Of a stretch of DNA of 64,000 nt, positions 52,927 to 62,059 are shown in pieces. The position numbers and the translations under genes are program-made. Position 1 is the stretch's first letter. Each line of letters starts with the position of its first letter. The notes under the pieces are model-generated. The model saw only the letters and a program-made list of their open reading frames with translations. It was not told the origin of the DNA and searched no databases. The stretch comes from Aquisalibacillus elongatus (GTDB taxonomy: Bacteria > Bacillota > Bacilli > Bacillales > Alkalibacillaceae): contig NZ_RKRF01000007.1 in assembly GCF_003843875.1 (NCBI RefSeq), positions 744,001 to 808,000 of the forward strand, written 5' to 3'.

Positions 52927-54270
52927 CTACATCTTTAGCTGTTCTGCTACCTCTTCTAATTGAAGACCTCTAGAGGCTTTTAATAAAACTACCGTATCTG
53001 AGTCTATCATATCTTTGATATAGTTTGACATAGTCTTTTTATCCTCAAAATGTTTCTGTACGCCTTTATAGTTGATTGGTAATCCTTCTAAAATATATTG
53101 ACTTTCTTCTCCAATGGTTAATACATAATCAATATTTGAATCAATCGCTTGTCCTACTTTATAGTGCTCTTCTTTTGAGAACTCACCTAATTCAAGAATG
53201 TCTCCCAGTACAACAATTTTTTTATTATAATCCATGTGTTTGATCACATCAATAGAAGCAATCATAGATGTGGCAGAAGCATTATAAGCATCATTTATGA
53301 TTGTTGAACCATTCAAGCCTTCCTGCTGTTCAAATCGCATAGATGGAAGGCTCAGTTGCGTGAGGTTCTGTTTAATATCACCAGCATTTAACCCTAAAGA
53401 ATCACATAGAGCTAAAGCAAAAGTAGCATTTTTAGCCTGATGGCTTCCTAATAACGGAATCTCATATGAGGAACCATTAACGTTAAACACCGTCGAATGG
53501 TCATTTAACGATACATCAGTAATACTGTAATCATTTTGGGAAGAAAAACCGCATGTTAGCTGTTTAAATTGGCGAGGTTGGGTTATTAATGGCTCATCAC
53601 CATCAATAATCAAGACACTTGAGTCGTTAAAACCAGCTGTAATTTCCAGTTTAGCCTGTGCAATTCCTTCACGGCTTCCTAAATGTTCAATATGTGAAGT
53701 TCCAATGTTTGTAATGATCCCATAATTGGGTTTTACAATATGTGATAAACGTTCAATTTCACCAAATGAATTCATCCCCATCTCGGCAACTAACGCATCT
53801 GTATTAGGTTCCATACTTAACACCGTTAGTGGGAGGCCAATATGATTATTTAAATTACCTTCTGTTTTCCAAACGTTATATTGGCCTCTTAAACAACTGG
53901 CAACTATTTCTTTCGTTGTCGTCTTACCATTCGAGCCAGTCACACCAATAACGACTGGATTAACTAAGTCACGATAACTAGTGGCTAGTTGTTGTAAAGC
54001 GATTGTCGTATCTTCTACGTAAAATACAGTCACATCATCTGGAATTTGACCTATATCTTGACGACTCGATAAAATCGCAACTGCTCCATTTTCTATAGCT
54101 TGTGGAATAAAATCATGAGCGTCAAAACGCTCGCCAATAATAGGGATAAACAACTGATTCTGTTGTTCCTTCCGGCTATCAATGGATATTTGATGAATTT
54201 CTTTCTCCGGATCTAATTGTATGTAGTTAGGAAAAATAGTTGATAAAAATTGTAGATTAAATTTCTTCAT
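52927..54270 (-). CDS. murF: UDP-N-acetylmuramoyl-tripeptide--D-alanyl-D-alanine ligase
   Basis: 447 residues. Adds D-Ala-D-Ala to complete the pentapeptide precursor. ATP loop GVTGSNGKTTTK (109-120), LVAEMGMNSFGEIERLS, and INDAYNASATSM typical of MurF. Three bases separate it from the murE stop, so it is coupled. In B. subtilis murF is elsewhere, beside ddl; its place in dcw here matches many other bacteria. Confidence 0.95.
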   Translation of the reverse strand: MKKFNLQFLSTIFPNYIQLDPEKEIHQISIDSRKEQQNQLFIPIIGERFDAHDFIPQAIENGAVAILSSRQDIGQIPDDVTVFYVEDTTIALQQLATSYRDLVNPVVIGVTGSNGKTTTKEIVASCLRGQYNVWKTEGNLNNHIGLPLTVLSMEPNTDALVAEMGMNSFGEIERLSHIVKPNYGIITNIGTSHIEHLGSREGIAQAKLEITAGFNDSSVLIIDGDEPLITQPRQFKQLTCGFSSQNDYSITDVSLNDHSTVFNVNGSSYEIPLLGSHQAKNATFALALCDSLGLNAGDIKQNLTQLSLPSMRFEQQEGLNGSTIINDAYNASATSMIASIDVIKHMDYNKKIVVLGDILELGEFSKEEHYKVGQAIDSNIDYVLTIGEESQYILEGLPINYKGVQKHFEDKKTMSNYIKDMIDSDTVVLLKASRGLQLEEVAEQLKM

Positions 54271-54273
54271 AAT

Positions 54274-55746
54274 TTACGATGACTCCTTCATTCTTTTTTC
54301 TATATAGGTTCTCGCTATTTCACGATCATCGAAACGGTGTCTTTTTCCTCGAACTTCTTGATACGTTTCATGACCTTTTCCAGCAATTAAGACAATGTCA
54401 TCCTTTGCCGCACATACAATTGCTTTCTCAATGGCTTCCGTTCGATTGATGAGGACGGTGTATTGATCGAGTGATAAATGGCCGGTCATGTCTTTTAAAA
54501 TATCTTTCGGGTCTTCATATCTCGGATTATCCGATGTGAAGATTGTAAAATCACTATACTGTACTGCTACATCTGCCATTTTCGGTCTCTTGCCCCGATC
54601 GCGATCTCCACCACATCCGACAACCGTAATAATTCTATTCTGTTTCAAATCACTTAGTGTACTTAAGACGTTCTCTAATGAATCTGGGGTATGAGCGTAA
54701 TCAACAATCACATTAAAGTTTTGGCCTAAGTCTACAGATTCAACTCGACCAGGAATACCTTTCGACTGACCTAAGGCTTTTATAATGGTCTCTTTAGGAA
54801 TCTTATGATGAATAGCTACAGATATAGCTGCTAATATATTATATACATTAAACCGACCTGTTAAATGGGATGAAACAGTAAATGAGTCGAACGGTGTTAG
54901 CACTTTAAACGTTGATTGATTTGCTTTGAGCTTCATGTGTTGCGCTTTCACAAAACAATCATCTGACAATCCATATGTCATGACTGGGAATGGGGTTGCT
55001 CTAGACATAGCTTCAGCATAATTGTCATCAAGATTAATGACAGCTATTTTATTCTGTTTATAATCATTCCCTAATTGTGAAAATAATAACGATTTAGCAT
55101 AAGCATAATCATTCATATTTAAATGGTAATCTAAATGGTCTTGCGTTAAATTAGTAAAAACCACTGTATCGAATTGAATTCCATACACACGCCCTAAATG
55201 TAATGCATGAGAAGAGACTTCCATAATTACAGTTTCGACACCTTTGCGCTTCATTAACCGTAAATGCTTATGCAGAAATAAACTATCAGGTGTCGTATTT
55301 GTTAATTTGTATGATTCATTGCCGATTTTCATATCAATGGTTCCAATGATGGCCGTTTGACTACCATTCGTTTTAAATATTGCATCCAATAAATAGGTTG
55401 TCGTTGTTTTACCATTTGTTCCCGTCACACCAATAATCGTAAGCTCCTGACTCGGACTTCCATAAAAATAGTCAGCTAAAATGGCTAACGCCTTTTGAGT
55501 GCTAGGTACATAAATCACGGGGAGTGATGATGTAATTTCTTTCTCAGCAATAATGGCACACGCCCCGCGCTTTTCTGCCTCTCGAACATACTCATGACCA
55601 TCAGCTTGAAATCCTTTTATACAAACAAACAATGAATCTTTCTCTACTTTTCTTGAATCCATTTCAATAGTTGAGATTAATTGATTGGTAGGAACGTTTT
55701 CTGTGTCGTAAACCTTGAGGACTGGCATTAGCTCATGTAAAAACAT
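54274..55746 (-). CDS. murE: UDP-N-acetylmuramoyl-tripeptide synthetase MurE (meso-diaminopimelate-adding)
   Basis: 490 residues. Adds the third stem residue. ATP loop GVTGTNGKTTTTYL (about 106-119), carbamylated-lysine region, and the specificity motif DNPR (in TSDNPRYEDP), which marks meso-diaminopimelate ligases rather than lysine or ornithine ones. GGAG Shine-Dalgarno 5-6 bases before ATG. It follows spoVD by about 80 bases. Confidence 0.96.
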   Translation of the reverse strand: MFLHELMPVLKVYDTENVPTNQLISTIEMDSRKVEKDSLFVCIKGFQADGHEYVREAEKRGACAIIAEKEITSSLPVIYVPSTQKALAILADYFYGSPSQELTIIGVTGTNGKTTTTYLLDAIFKTNGSQTAIIGTIDMKIGNESYKLTNTTPDSLFLHKHLRLMKRKGVETVIMEVSSHALHLGRVYGIQFDTVVFTNLTQDHLDYHLNMNDYAYAKSLLFSQLGNDYKQNKIAVINLDDNYAEAMSRATPFPVMTYGLSDDCFVKAQHMKLKANQSTFKVLTPFDSFTVSSHLTGRFNVYNILAAISVAIHHKIPKETIIKALGQSKGIPGRVESVDLGQNFNVIVDYAHTPDSLENVLSTLSDLKQNRIITVVGCGGDRDRGKRPKMADVAVQYSDFTIFTSDNPRYEDPKDILKDMTGHLSLDQYTVLINRTEAIEKAIVCAAKDDIVLIAGKGHETYQEVRGKRHRFDDREIARTYIEKRMKESS

Positions 55747-55826
55747 GGCAAACTCCTACCTTCATGTTGTATTTATACATTCATTCATATTATAGCAAAG
55801 TAGAGCTTGTATAAATAAGTTAAATT

Positions 55827-57761
55827 TTAGTTTTCATTAGATTCTCCAAGATGAACCCTTATGGTCGAACCAGATTCAACTTTAACGCCCGGTTCAGGCG
55901 ATTGTGATATAATCTGGTCGCCTTCTCCGTGAACATCTAGCCTTAAATCGATTAAATAATTTCGAATGTCATCTACATCTTTACCAACTAGCCCCGGAAC
56001 TTCTACTTTAGGAGAATCTGGCCATTGGTATTCTTTGTCTAATCCGCCTTCTCGCTTCGGTACATCTTTCTTACTTAAAATATCTGCTAAAATCTTTCCT
56101 CCGATTGGACTTGATACAACGCCCCCGAACTGAACCGTGTTTTTAGGATTGTCGATCGCGACATAAACTAAGTATTCTGGGTCATCAGCTGGTGCGAAGC
56201 CCATAAATGAAACGATATGATTATTTTCTAAATAGCGACCATCAGGCCCTACTTTTTGAGCGGTACCTGTTTTTCCTCCAACTCTATACCCATCTAAGTA
56301 TGCTCCTCGACCAGTACCTTTCGCAACAACAGTTTCTAAAGCTCGACGGACTTCTTTTGAGGTTTCTTCACTAATGACTTGTTCTTTTAGGGTTGGTTCC
56401 CTTTTTTCAATTTCTTCACCTGTAATCGGATCAATTAACCCTTTTACGACATAGGGTTCATAAAGATAACCACCATTGATGGCAGCTGCTACAGCTGTAA
56501 TTTGTTGAATTGGCGTTACCGAAACGCCTTGACCGAAGGCTGATGTTGCTAATTCAATTGGACCAATTTGTTCTTCGCTAAATAAAATCCCTGAACTTTC
56601 ACCCTCTAGGTCAATCCCAGTCTTCGTACCAAATCCAAATTCTCGAATATACGTAAATAGTCGCTCTTCACCAAGTAATTGACCTAAATTAACAAAACCA
56701 GGGTTACAAGAGTTTTGAACAACCTCTAAATAACTTTGACTTCCATGTCCACCACTGCTCCAACATCTTATTCTAGCACCTGCAACTTTTACATGGCCTG
56801 AATCATAATAAGTATCTTCATCTAAGTCGACTAAATTCTCCTCTATAGCCGAAGCAAGCGTCATAATTTTAAATGTTGAACCTGGTTCATAGGTGCTAAA
56901 GACAGGTAGGTTACGATTATATACTTCTGGTGATACGGATTGATATTCCAGTGGATGAAATGTCGGACGACTAGACATAGCTAAAATTTCTGCATTATCA
57001 GGGTCCATCACAATGGCTAGTGAACTATCTGGGTCATACTTTGCTTCAGCAATGTCCAGTTCCCTTTCAACGATGGATTGAATTTCTGCATCAATCGTTA
57101 AAGATAAATGTTTTCCGTCTTCAGGAGGTTGATAACGATTGGATAATTGATTCAGTCGTCTTCCTTTAGCATCTGAAAAAAATGATAACGCACCAGAGTC
57201 TCCGCTCAATTCATCGTTATAACTCGCTTCTAATCCTGCTAGTCCTTGGTTATCAATTCCAGTAAAACCTAAAACGTGTGACAACTGCTCTTCGTAAGGA
57301 TATTCTCTTTTGGAATCCTGCGCTAAATACACACCCGGCTCATTTAACATTCTAATTTCATCAGCCTGTTCGTCCGTTAATTTACGACCTTCAGGGTGAA
57401 TGATCTCAACGGAAGCCACTTTCGTTAAATGATCATGAGCTTTTTCTTCTGAAATATCGATAATATCAGATAATCGTTTTGCCACTTGTTCAGGACCTTC
57501 AATTTGCCTAGGGACGACCACTAATGTTGGAGCTAATTGGTTGTCCACTAATACATCACCATTACGATCAAGAATCTTGCCTCGTTCTGCATAAAGCGGT
57601 ATATCACGACTCCACAATTCCTCAGCTTTAGCTAGTATTTCGCCACTTGATACGAGCTGAACATATGCCAGTCGCCCAACCATAATTACGAAATACAATG
57701 CAATTAATAAAAAAACAGCGATCAAACGTTTCTTCATAGTTACGGCAGCAATTCGTCTCAA
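55827..57761 (-). CDS. spoVD: Stage V sporulation protein D (class B penicillin-binding protein)
   Basis: 644 residues. Spore-cortex transpeptidase. One N-terminal helix (about 12-30), dimerisation domain, transpeptidase with STFK (295-298), SCN (351-353) and KTGTAQ (about 497), and one C-terminal PASTA domain (about 585-642). The start is TTG with AAAGGAG nine bases upstream. The single PASTA and location separate it from PbpB. Confidence 0.96.
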   Translation of the reverse strand: MRRIAAVTMKKRLIAVFLLIALYFVIMVGRLAYVQLVSSGEILAKAEELWSRDIPLYAERGKILDRNGDVLVDNQLAPTLVVVPRQIEGPEQVAKRLSDIIDISEEKAHDHLTKVASVEIIHPEGRKLTDEQADEIRMLNEPGVYLAQDSKREYPYEEQLSHVLGFTGIDNQGLAGLEASYNDELSGDSGALSFFSDAKGRRLNQLSNRYQPPEDGKHLSLTIDAEIQSIVERELDIAEAKYDPDSSLAIVMDPDNAEILAMSSRPTFHPLEYQSVSPEVYNRNLPVFSTYEPGSTFKIMTLASAIEENLVDLDEDTYYDSGHVKVAGARIRCWSSGGHGSQSYLEVVQNSCNPGFVNLGQLLGEERLFTYIREFGFGTKTGIDLEGESSGILFSEEQIGPIELATSAFGQGVSVTPIQQITAVAAAINGGYLYEPYVVKGLIDPITGEEIEKREPTLKEQVISEETSKEVRRALETVVAKGTGRGAYLDGYRVGGKTGTAQKVGPDGRYLENNHIVSFMGFAPADDPEYLVYVAIDNPKNTVQFGGVVSSPIGGKILADILSKKDVPKREGGLDKEYQWPDSPKVEVPGLVGKDVDDIRNYLIDLRLDVHGEGDQIISQSPEPGVKVESGSTIRVHLGESNEN

Positions 57762-57857
57762 TGTGTCATTCTCCTTTGCACATATGCTTGTATTAAAACT
57801 ATGAAAAAACGTATTAAATTAGACCACTGTTTCTCATTAATCTCTATTCTTCTCTTT

Positions 57858-60068
57858 TTACTCTTCAGTCTCTTTTTGATCTTGTTGTTCTTCTGCTGGT
57901 TCTTCCAAATAGTCAGAAGATAATTCAACAATTAAGTGACTGTCCTCTGTTATTTCAGCTCCTACAGATAAGTTTTGCTTTGTAACGAAACCTTCACCAA
58001 TAAAATCAAGTTCCATATCGACCAATTCTACTAATGAAAGAATATCTCTTAGCGTCCAATCCGTTACATCAGGCATAGTCGCAGTTCCGTTCGTTTTTAA
58101 CAAGATATGCTGATTAGGATATGCTGATGAACCTTCTTTCGGAATCGATTCGTCTATTTCTTCGCCTTCTCCTACAACTGTTACTGTCATACCTTGTTCT
58201 TCCAAACGACTGACGACCTCATGTGTTGATTGACCATAGATAGAGTTTAAATCAATTTTTTCTACGGTTTGATCAGTTGATTGGTCTGGTTCGATTTCTA
58301 AATAATGCAGACTGTTTTCCATTACGGTCTTATAAATGTAGGATGTTAGCTCTGAACCGTATTCACCCTCAAGGTCTGGTTTTTCAACGGCAACATACAT
58401 CATAAGCTCCGGATCTTCCTTTGGCGCCATTCCTATAAATGAATAAACATAACTGTCACGTCCACTATGGTAGCCTCCACTAGGGTCAGGTGTTTCAGCC
58501 GTTCCTGTTTTACCAAATGTAGAGAAATTTTCTAATTGAAAACGTCTAGCAGTCCCTTCTTCTGATGTAACAGTTGATTCTAGTAAGTCTTTTACTTGTT
58601 GCGCCGTATCTGCTGAAATAGGTTCACCAACGTATTCAGTTTCTGCTTCATATAAGGCCTTCTTACTTTTTGGATCCATAATCTTTGATGTAACATAAGG
58701 TTTTACCATTTTACCTTCATTAGCTAATGCCGTTGCAGCTTTCATTATTTGAATTGGTGTAAAAGTAGAACCTTGCCCAAATGAAGTTGTGATTTGCTCC
58801 ATCGGATACGTATAGGATAATTGACCAACTTTTTCACCATTTAGATCAATTCCAGTCGCACGATTAAAATGAAAGCTTTCTAGGTAATCTTTATATTGGT
58901 CAGGTCCTAGCTGTTCCCACAATATTTTAGCGAAAGCCACGTTAGATGAATGTTGCACACCTTCGTTATAAGTAATTTCTCCCCAACCTTCACCATTATT
59001 GTGGTCTCTTATTACCCTAAAGTTTTCATTTATGCGATAACGTCCAGATTTATACGTATCAGAGCCATTATAAACACCTTCTTCAATAGCGGCAGAAAGA
59101 GTAAAAATTTTCATCGTTGAACCAGGCTCAAAAGGAGATGATATAACATCGTTATACCAGTTTTCAATGTTCTCTTTTGTATTGGGATCAAAGGATGGTC
59201 GATTACTCATTGCCAATACTTCACCTGTTTTAGGGTCCATTACCGCAGCCATTATACTCTCTGGATTGTATTGTTCATCTACTGTTGTCATCGCATCTTC
59301 AAGAAACGTTTGGATTTTTTGATCAATTGTTAAATAAACATCATTTCCATCTTCAGGTGATTGAATTAGCTCTTCTGCATTTAACAGTTTATAGCCATAT
59401 TTATCCCTTTTGTAGCTTACCGAACCATTGACGCCACGAAGGTCCTCATCGTACATGCCTTCAACACCATACGTCCCGACCTCTTCTTCTTCACCTGTTT
59501 CTTCATTAAGTTTCATTTCCGTAAAGCCAATAACTTGTGAAGCAAATTTGTCATTTGGGTAGTAACGTTGTGGCCGCTCGGTAAGATAAATTCCAGGAAG
59601 GTCTAATGACTCGATTTCATCCTTCTGTTCTGTAGATAAAGCACTGCCTGCATGACTAAATTCTACTTGGAATCTATCGTTTTCTTTGCCATTTTCCAAT
59701 ATATTGTAGATTTGGTCCGAATCCATATTAATAACCGACGATAATTGGTTGGCGGTTTCTTGAAGGTTTTCAACATGTAATGACTCGGATGCATTTTTAG
59801 AATAACCTTCATCTAAAATAGCATATAACGTATAGACTGTTTTATTTCCTGCTAATACCATACCTGTCTGATCATAAATCTCTCCACGTTCTGCATCTAG
59901 TTCACTATTGACATAACGAAAACGGTCCGCATAATCAACTAAATCGACCGCTTGTACTTCGCCATGAAATTGAATGTACATAAAACGGCCGATTATTAAG
60001 AGAAAGATTAGTGTAAATATGGATATGACTAAAAACGACATGACATTTTTATAGTTTAATTTAAACAT
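57858..60068 (-). CDS. pbpB: Penicillin-binding protein 2B (septal transpeptidase)
   Basis: 736 residues. Divisome transpeptidase partner of FtsW. Membrane helix at about 9-30; STMK (317-320), SSN (374-376), KTGTAE (520-525); two PASTA domains from about 600 to 720; strongly acidic tail (EEPAEEQQDQKETEE). AAGGTGTG Shine-Dalgarno about 13 bases from ATG, rather far. Confidence 0.96.
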   Translation of the reverse strand: MFKLNYKNVMSFLVISIFTLIFLLIIGRFMYIQFHGEVQAVDLVDYADRFRYVNSELDAERGEIYDQTGMVLAGNKTVYTLYAILDEGYSKNASESLHVENLQETANQLSSVINMDSDQIYNILENGKENDRFQVEFSHAGSALSTEQKDEIESLDLPGIYLTERPQRYYPNDKFASQVIGFTEMKLNEETGEEEEVGTYGVEGMYDEDLRGVNGSVSYKRDKYGYKLLNAEELIQSPEDGNDVYLTIDQKIQTFLEDAMTTVDEQYNPESIMAAVMDPKTGEVLAMSNRPSFDPNTKENIENWYNDVISSPFEPGSTMKIFTLSAAIEEGVYNGSDTYKSGRYRINENFRVIRDHNNGEGWGEITYNEGVQHSSNVAFAKILWEQLGPDQYKDYLESFHFNRATGIDLNGEKVGQLSYTYPMEQITTSFGQGSTFTPIQIMKAATALANEGKMVKPYVTSKIMDPKSKKALYEAETEYVGEPISADTAQQVKDLLESTVTSEEGTARRFQLENFSTFGKTGTAETPDPSGGYHSGRDSYVYSFIGMAPKEDPELMMYVAVEKPDLEGEYGSELTSYIYKTVMENSLHYLEIEPDQSTDQTVEKIDLNSIYGQSTHEVVSRLEEQGMTVTVVGEGEEIDESIPKEGSSAYPNQHILLKTNGTATMPDVTDWTLRDILSLVELVDMELDFIGEGFVTKQNLSVGAEITEDSHLIVELSSDYLEEPAEEQQDQKETEE

Positions 60069-60084
60069 CGTTATTTAACACACC

Positions 60085-60459
60085 TTAATTATTTTCGGAG
60101 GCTTGTCTAACTTGTGCGTGCTTAATATTCAAACCATGTTCTTCAGCAATCGATAAGATTCGACTCGGCTTACTCATCTCTTTAACTTCAGCCGTTAAAG
60201 TTGTGTTAATGGTTTCTTGTTTTGATATTTCTTCGTTAATTTGCTGAACATCACGGTTCAGACTATCTACCGAAGAAGAATATTGTACACTTAAGATCAT
60301 TGCAACAGCTATTAATACTAATCCTGTTGTATAAAGTACTTTTTCACCTTTTGTAAACCAAGCTTTTTTCTTTGGTTGCTGTTTGACTTGTCTCTGCGGT
60401 TCTTGATATGTCTTTCTCTCAGGAACCATTGAATACTTTCTAATTTGTTCTGCTGCCAT
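60085..60459 (-). CDS. ftsL: Cell division protein FtsL
   Basis: 124 residues. Basic cytoplasmic N-terminus, one transmembrane helix (about 38-58), then a coiled coil ending near the C-terminus. Sequence is poorly conserved in the family, so the call rests on topology and position between rsmH and pbpB. In Bacillus it is an unstable timing factor of the divisome. Confidence 0.88.
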   Translation of the reverse strand: MAAEQIRKYSMVPERKTYQEPQRQVKQQPKKKAWFTKGEKVLYTTGLVLIAVAMILSVQYSSSVDSLNRDVQQINEEISKQETINTTLTAEVKEMSKPSRILSIAEEHGLNIKHAQVRQASENN

Positions 60460-60462
60460 ATA

Positions 60463-61437
60463 CTATTGCCTCCTTCGATTTATAGAAAATTGTGGGTCCC
60501 AATCCTTCACTTTTTCTACGATTCTTAATTTAGCTGACCTTGACCTGCGATTTTCTTCAAGCTCATCTTCAGAAGGGACGATTGGCTTTCGAGTCACTAA
60601 TTTAAATGGTGGTTGGACTTCATCAGGCATTACCGGTAAATTTTTAGGAATTGGTGGAGGTGTACTCCACGTTTTCATCGATTGCTTACAAATTCTATCT
60701 TCTAAAGAATGAAAGGTAATAACAGCAAGTCGACCACCGATTGCTAATTTTCTCGCAGCCTGCTCCAAAGCTTCTTCAAAAACATTTAATTCATCGTTTA
60801 CAGCGATTCGTATTGCCTGAAAAACGCGTTTTGCTGGATGCCCACCCTTACGACGTGCGTATGCGGGAATGCCTTCTTTTATTAATTCAACTAATTCAAA
60901 AGTTGTTTCAATAGGTTTTTGTTCTCTTGCTTGTTCAATTTTTCTTGCGATTTGTTTTGAAAATTTCTCCTCACCGTACCTTGAGAAAGTCTTTACCAAG
61001 TCTTCAAATGCCCATTCATTAATAATGTCGTATGCGCTTAATGGATCTTCTTGATTCATTCGCATATCTAATGGGGCATCATGTTGGTAACTAAACCCTC
61101 TTTCGGCTTCATCTAATTGTGGAGAAGATACTCCCAAATCAAAAATAATGCCATCTACTTCAGCTATACCTAACTGATTTAACTCTTCTTCTAAGTGAGC
61201 AAAATTTTGGTGTATGAGTTTAATTTGTTTCCCATATGGTTCTAAAACTTGCTCAGCATATCGAATGGCTTTTACATCCTGATCAAATGCGATTAGCTGT
61301 CCATTTTCAGCTAACTCTTTAGCGATACGGCTTGAATGACCAGCACCGCCGAGCGTGCAATCGACATAAATGCCATTATCTTTGATGTTTAACCCTTCAA
61401 TTGCTTCTTGATTCAAGACGCTGTAGTGCTCGTACAT
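60463..61437 (-). CDS. rsmH: 16S rRNA (cytosine 1402-N4)-methyltransferase RsmH
   Basis: 324 residues. SAM motif [11 protein letters not shown] (about 24-34), [19 protein letters not shown] (about 100-118), [17 protein letters not shown] and TFHSLEDR near the active site. Methylates the decoding centre. AGAGGTG Shine-Dalgarno. It lies 17 bases after mraZ. Confidence 0.97.
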   Translation of the reverse strand: MYEHYSVLNQEAIEGLNIKDNGIYVDCTLGGAGHSSRIAKELAENGQLIAFDQDVKAIRYAEQVLEPYGKQIKLIHQNFAHLEEELNQLGIAEVDGIIFDLGVSSPQLDEAERGFSYQHDAPLDMRMNQEDPLSAYDIINEWAFEDLVKTFSRYGEEKFSKQIARKIEQAREQKPIETTFELVELIKEGIPAYARRKGGHPAKRVFQAIRIAVNDELNVFEEALEQAARKLAIGGRLAVITFHSLEDRICKQSMKTWSTPPPIPKNLPVMPDEVQPPFKLVTRKPIVPSEDELEENRRSRSAKLRIVEKVKDWDPQFSINRRRQ

Positions 61438-61454
61438 GTTGGCACCTCTTTATG

Positions 61455-61886
61455 CTAAATGTCGAAATCCATCATATTCTCTGCAATTTCTGCAAATGAT
61501 TCTTCGGATTCTTCCACGTATTCTTCCCATTTTTCTTTTGCCCATAATTCAATTCGATTAGAAACACCAATGACAACACATTCTTTTTCTAAATCGGCAT
61601 AGTTTCTAAGTGGCGACGGGATATTAATACGACCTTGTTTATCAATTTCACATTCGATCGCACCAGAGAAGAAAAAACGAGTAAAAGCTCTTGCATCCTT
61701 TTTAGTCAGTGGGAGCTTTTTTAACTTCTCTTCTAAAATTCGCCACTCTTCTTGTGGGTACGCAAATAAACAGTTATCTAAACCACGCGTTAGGACAAAT
61801 GACTCGCCTAATCCATCACGAAATTTAGAAGGTACAATAATTCGACCTTTTGTATCTATATTATGTTGAAATTCACCCATGAACAT
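61455..61886 (-). CDS. mraZ: Transcriptional regulator MraZ
   Basis: 143 residues. Two SpoVT/AbrB-like halves with [13 protein letters not shown] (about 11-23) and [13 protein letters not shown]; forms ring oligomers and binds direct repeats upstream of its own gene to regulate dcw. The frame extends to 61919, but ATG 61886 gives the family start [15 protein letters not shown]. The operator candidate is 30 bases upstream. Confidence 0.96.
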   Translation of the reverse strand: MFMGEFQHNIDTKGRIIVPSKFRDGLGESFVLTRGLDNCLFAYPQEEWRILEEKLKKLPLTKKDARAFTRFFFSGAIECEIDKQGRINIPSPLRNYADLEKECVVIGVSNRIELWAKEKWEEYVEESEESFAEIAENMMDFDI

Positions 61887-61915
61887 AGACTTCGCCCCAC
61901 TTTGTGAACAGTTTA

Positions 61916-61939
61916 CCACATCCCCCCACTTTCTACCAC
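61916..61939 (-). promoter_or_regulatory. Putative MraZ-binding box of the dcw cluster
   Basis: Three GTGG direct repeats on the minus strand (complements of 61936-61939, 61926-61929 and 61916-61919) at exactly 10-base intervals. This is the spacing of known MraZ boxes (short G-rich repeats separated to one helical turn). A further GTGG is at 61897-61900. It lies directly upstream of mraZ, where autoregulation is expected. Confidence 0.75.
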
Positions 61940-61973
61940 CTAATTTTTAAATTTTTTATAAAAAATATAAAAA

Positions 61974-62002
61974 AGCATGTCCAGAAATACTCTGAACATG
62001 CT
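61974..62002 (-). terminator. Intrinsic terminator of bshC
   Basis: Arms AGCATGT-CCAGA and TCTG-ACATGCT at 61974-62002 with a small mismatch, then a T-rich run on the minus strand (61950-61973). Separates bshC from mraZ. Confidence 0.8.
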
Positions 62003-62034
62003 AAATGACTGTATTTTATTCAACTATATATGAA

Positions 62035-62059
62035 GTGGTAGATGGTGGGTGATGAGTGG
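62035..62059 (+). promoter_or_regulatory. Second GTGG repeat set, opposite orientation
   Basis: Plus-strand GTGG at 62035-62038, 62045-62048 and 62056-62059, spacing 10 and 11 bases. It touches the bshC stop codon and is about 100 bases from the minus-strand set upstream of mraZ. It may be a second MraZ site or chance. Confidence 0.35.
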
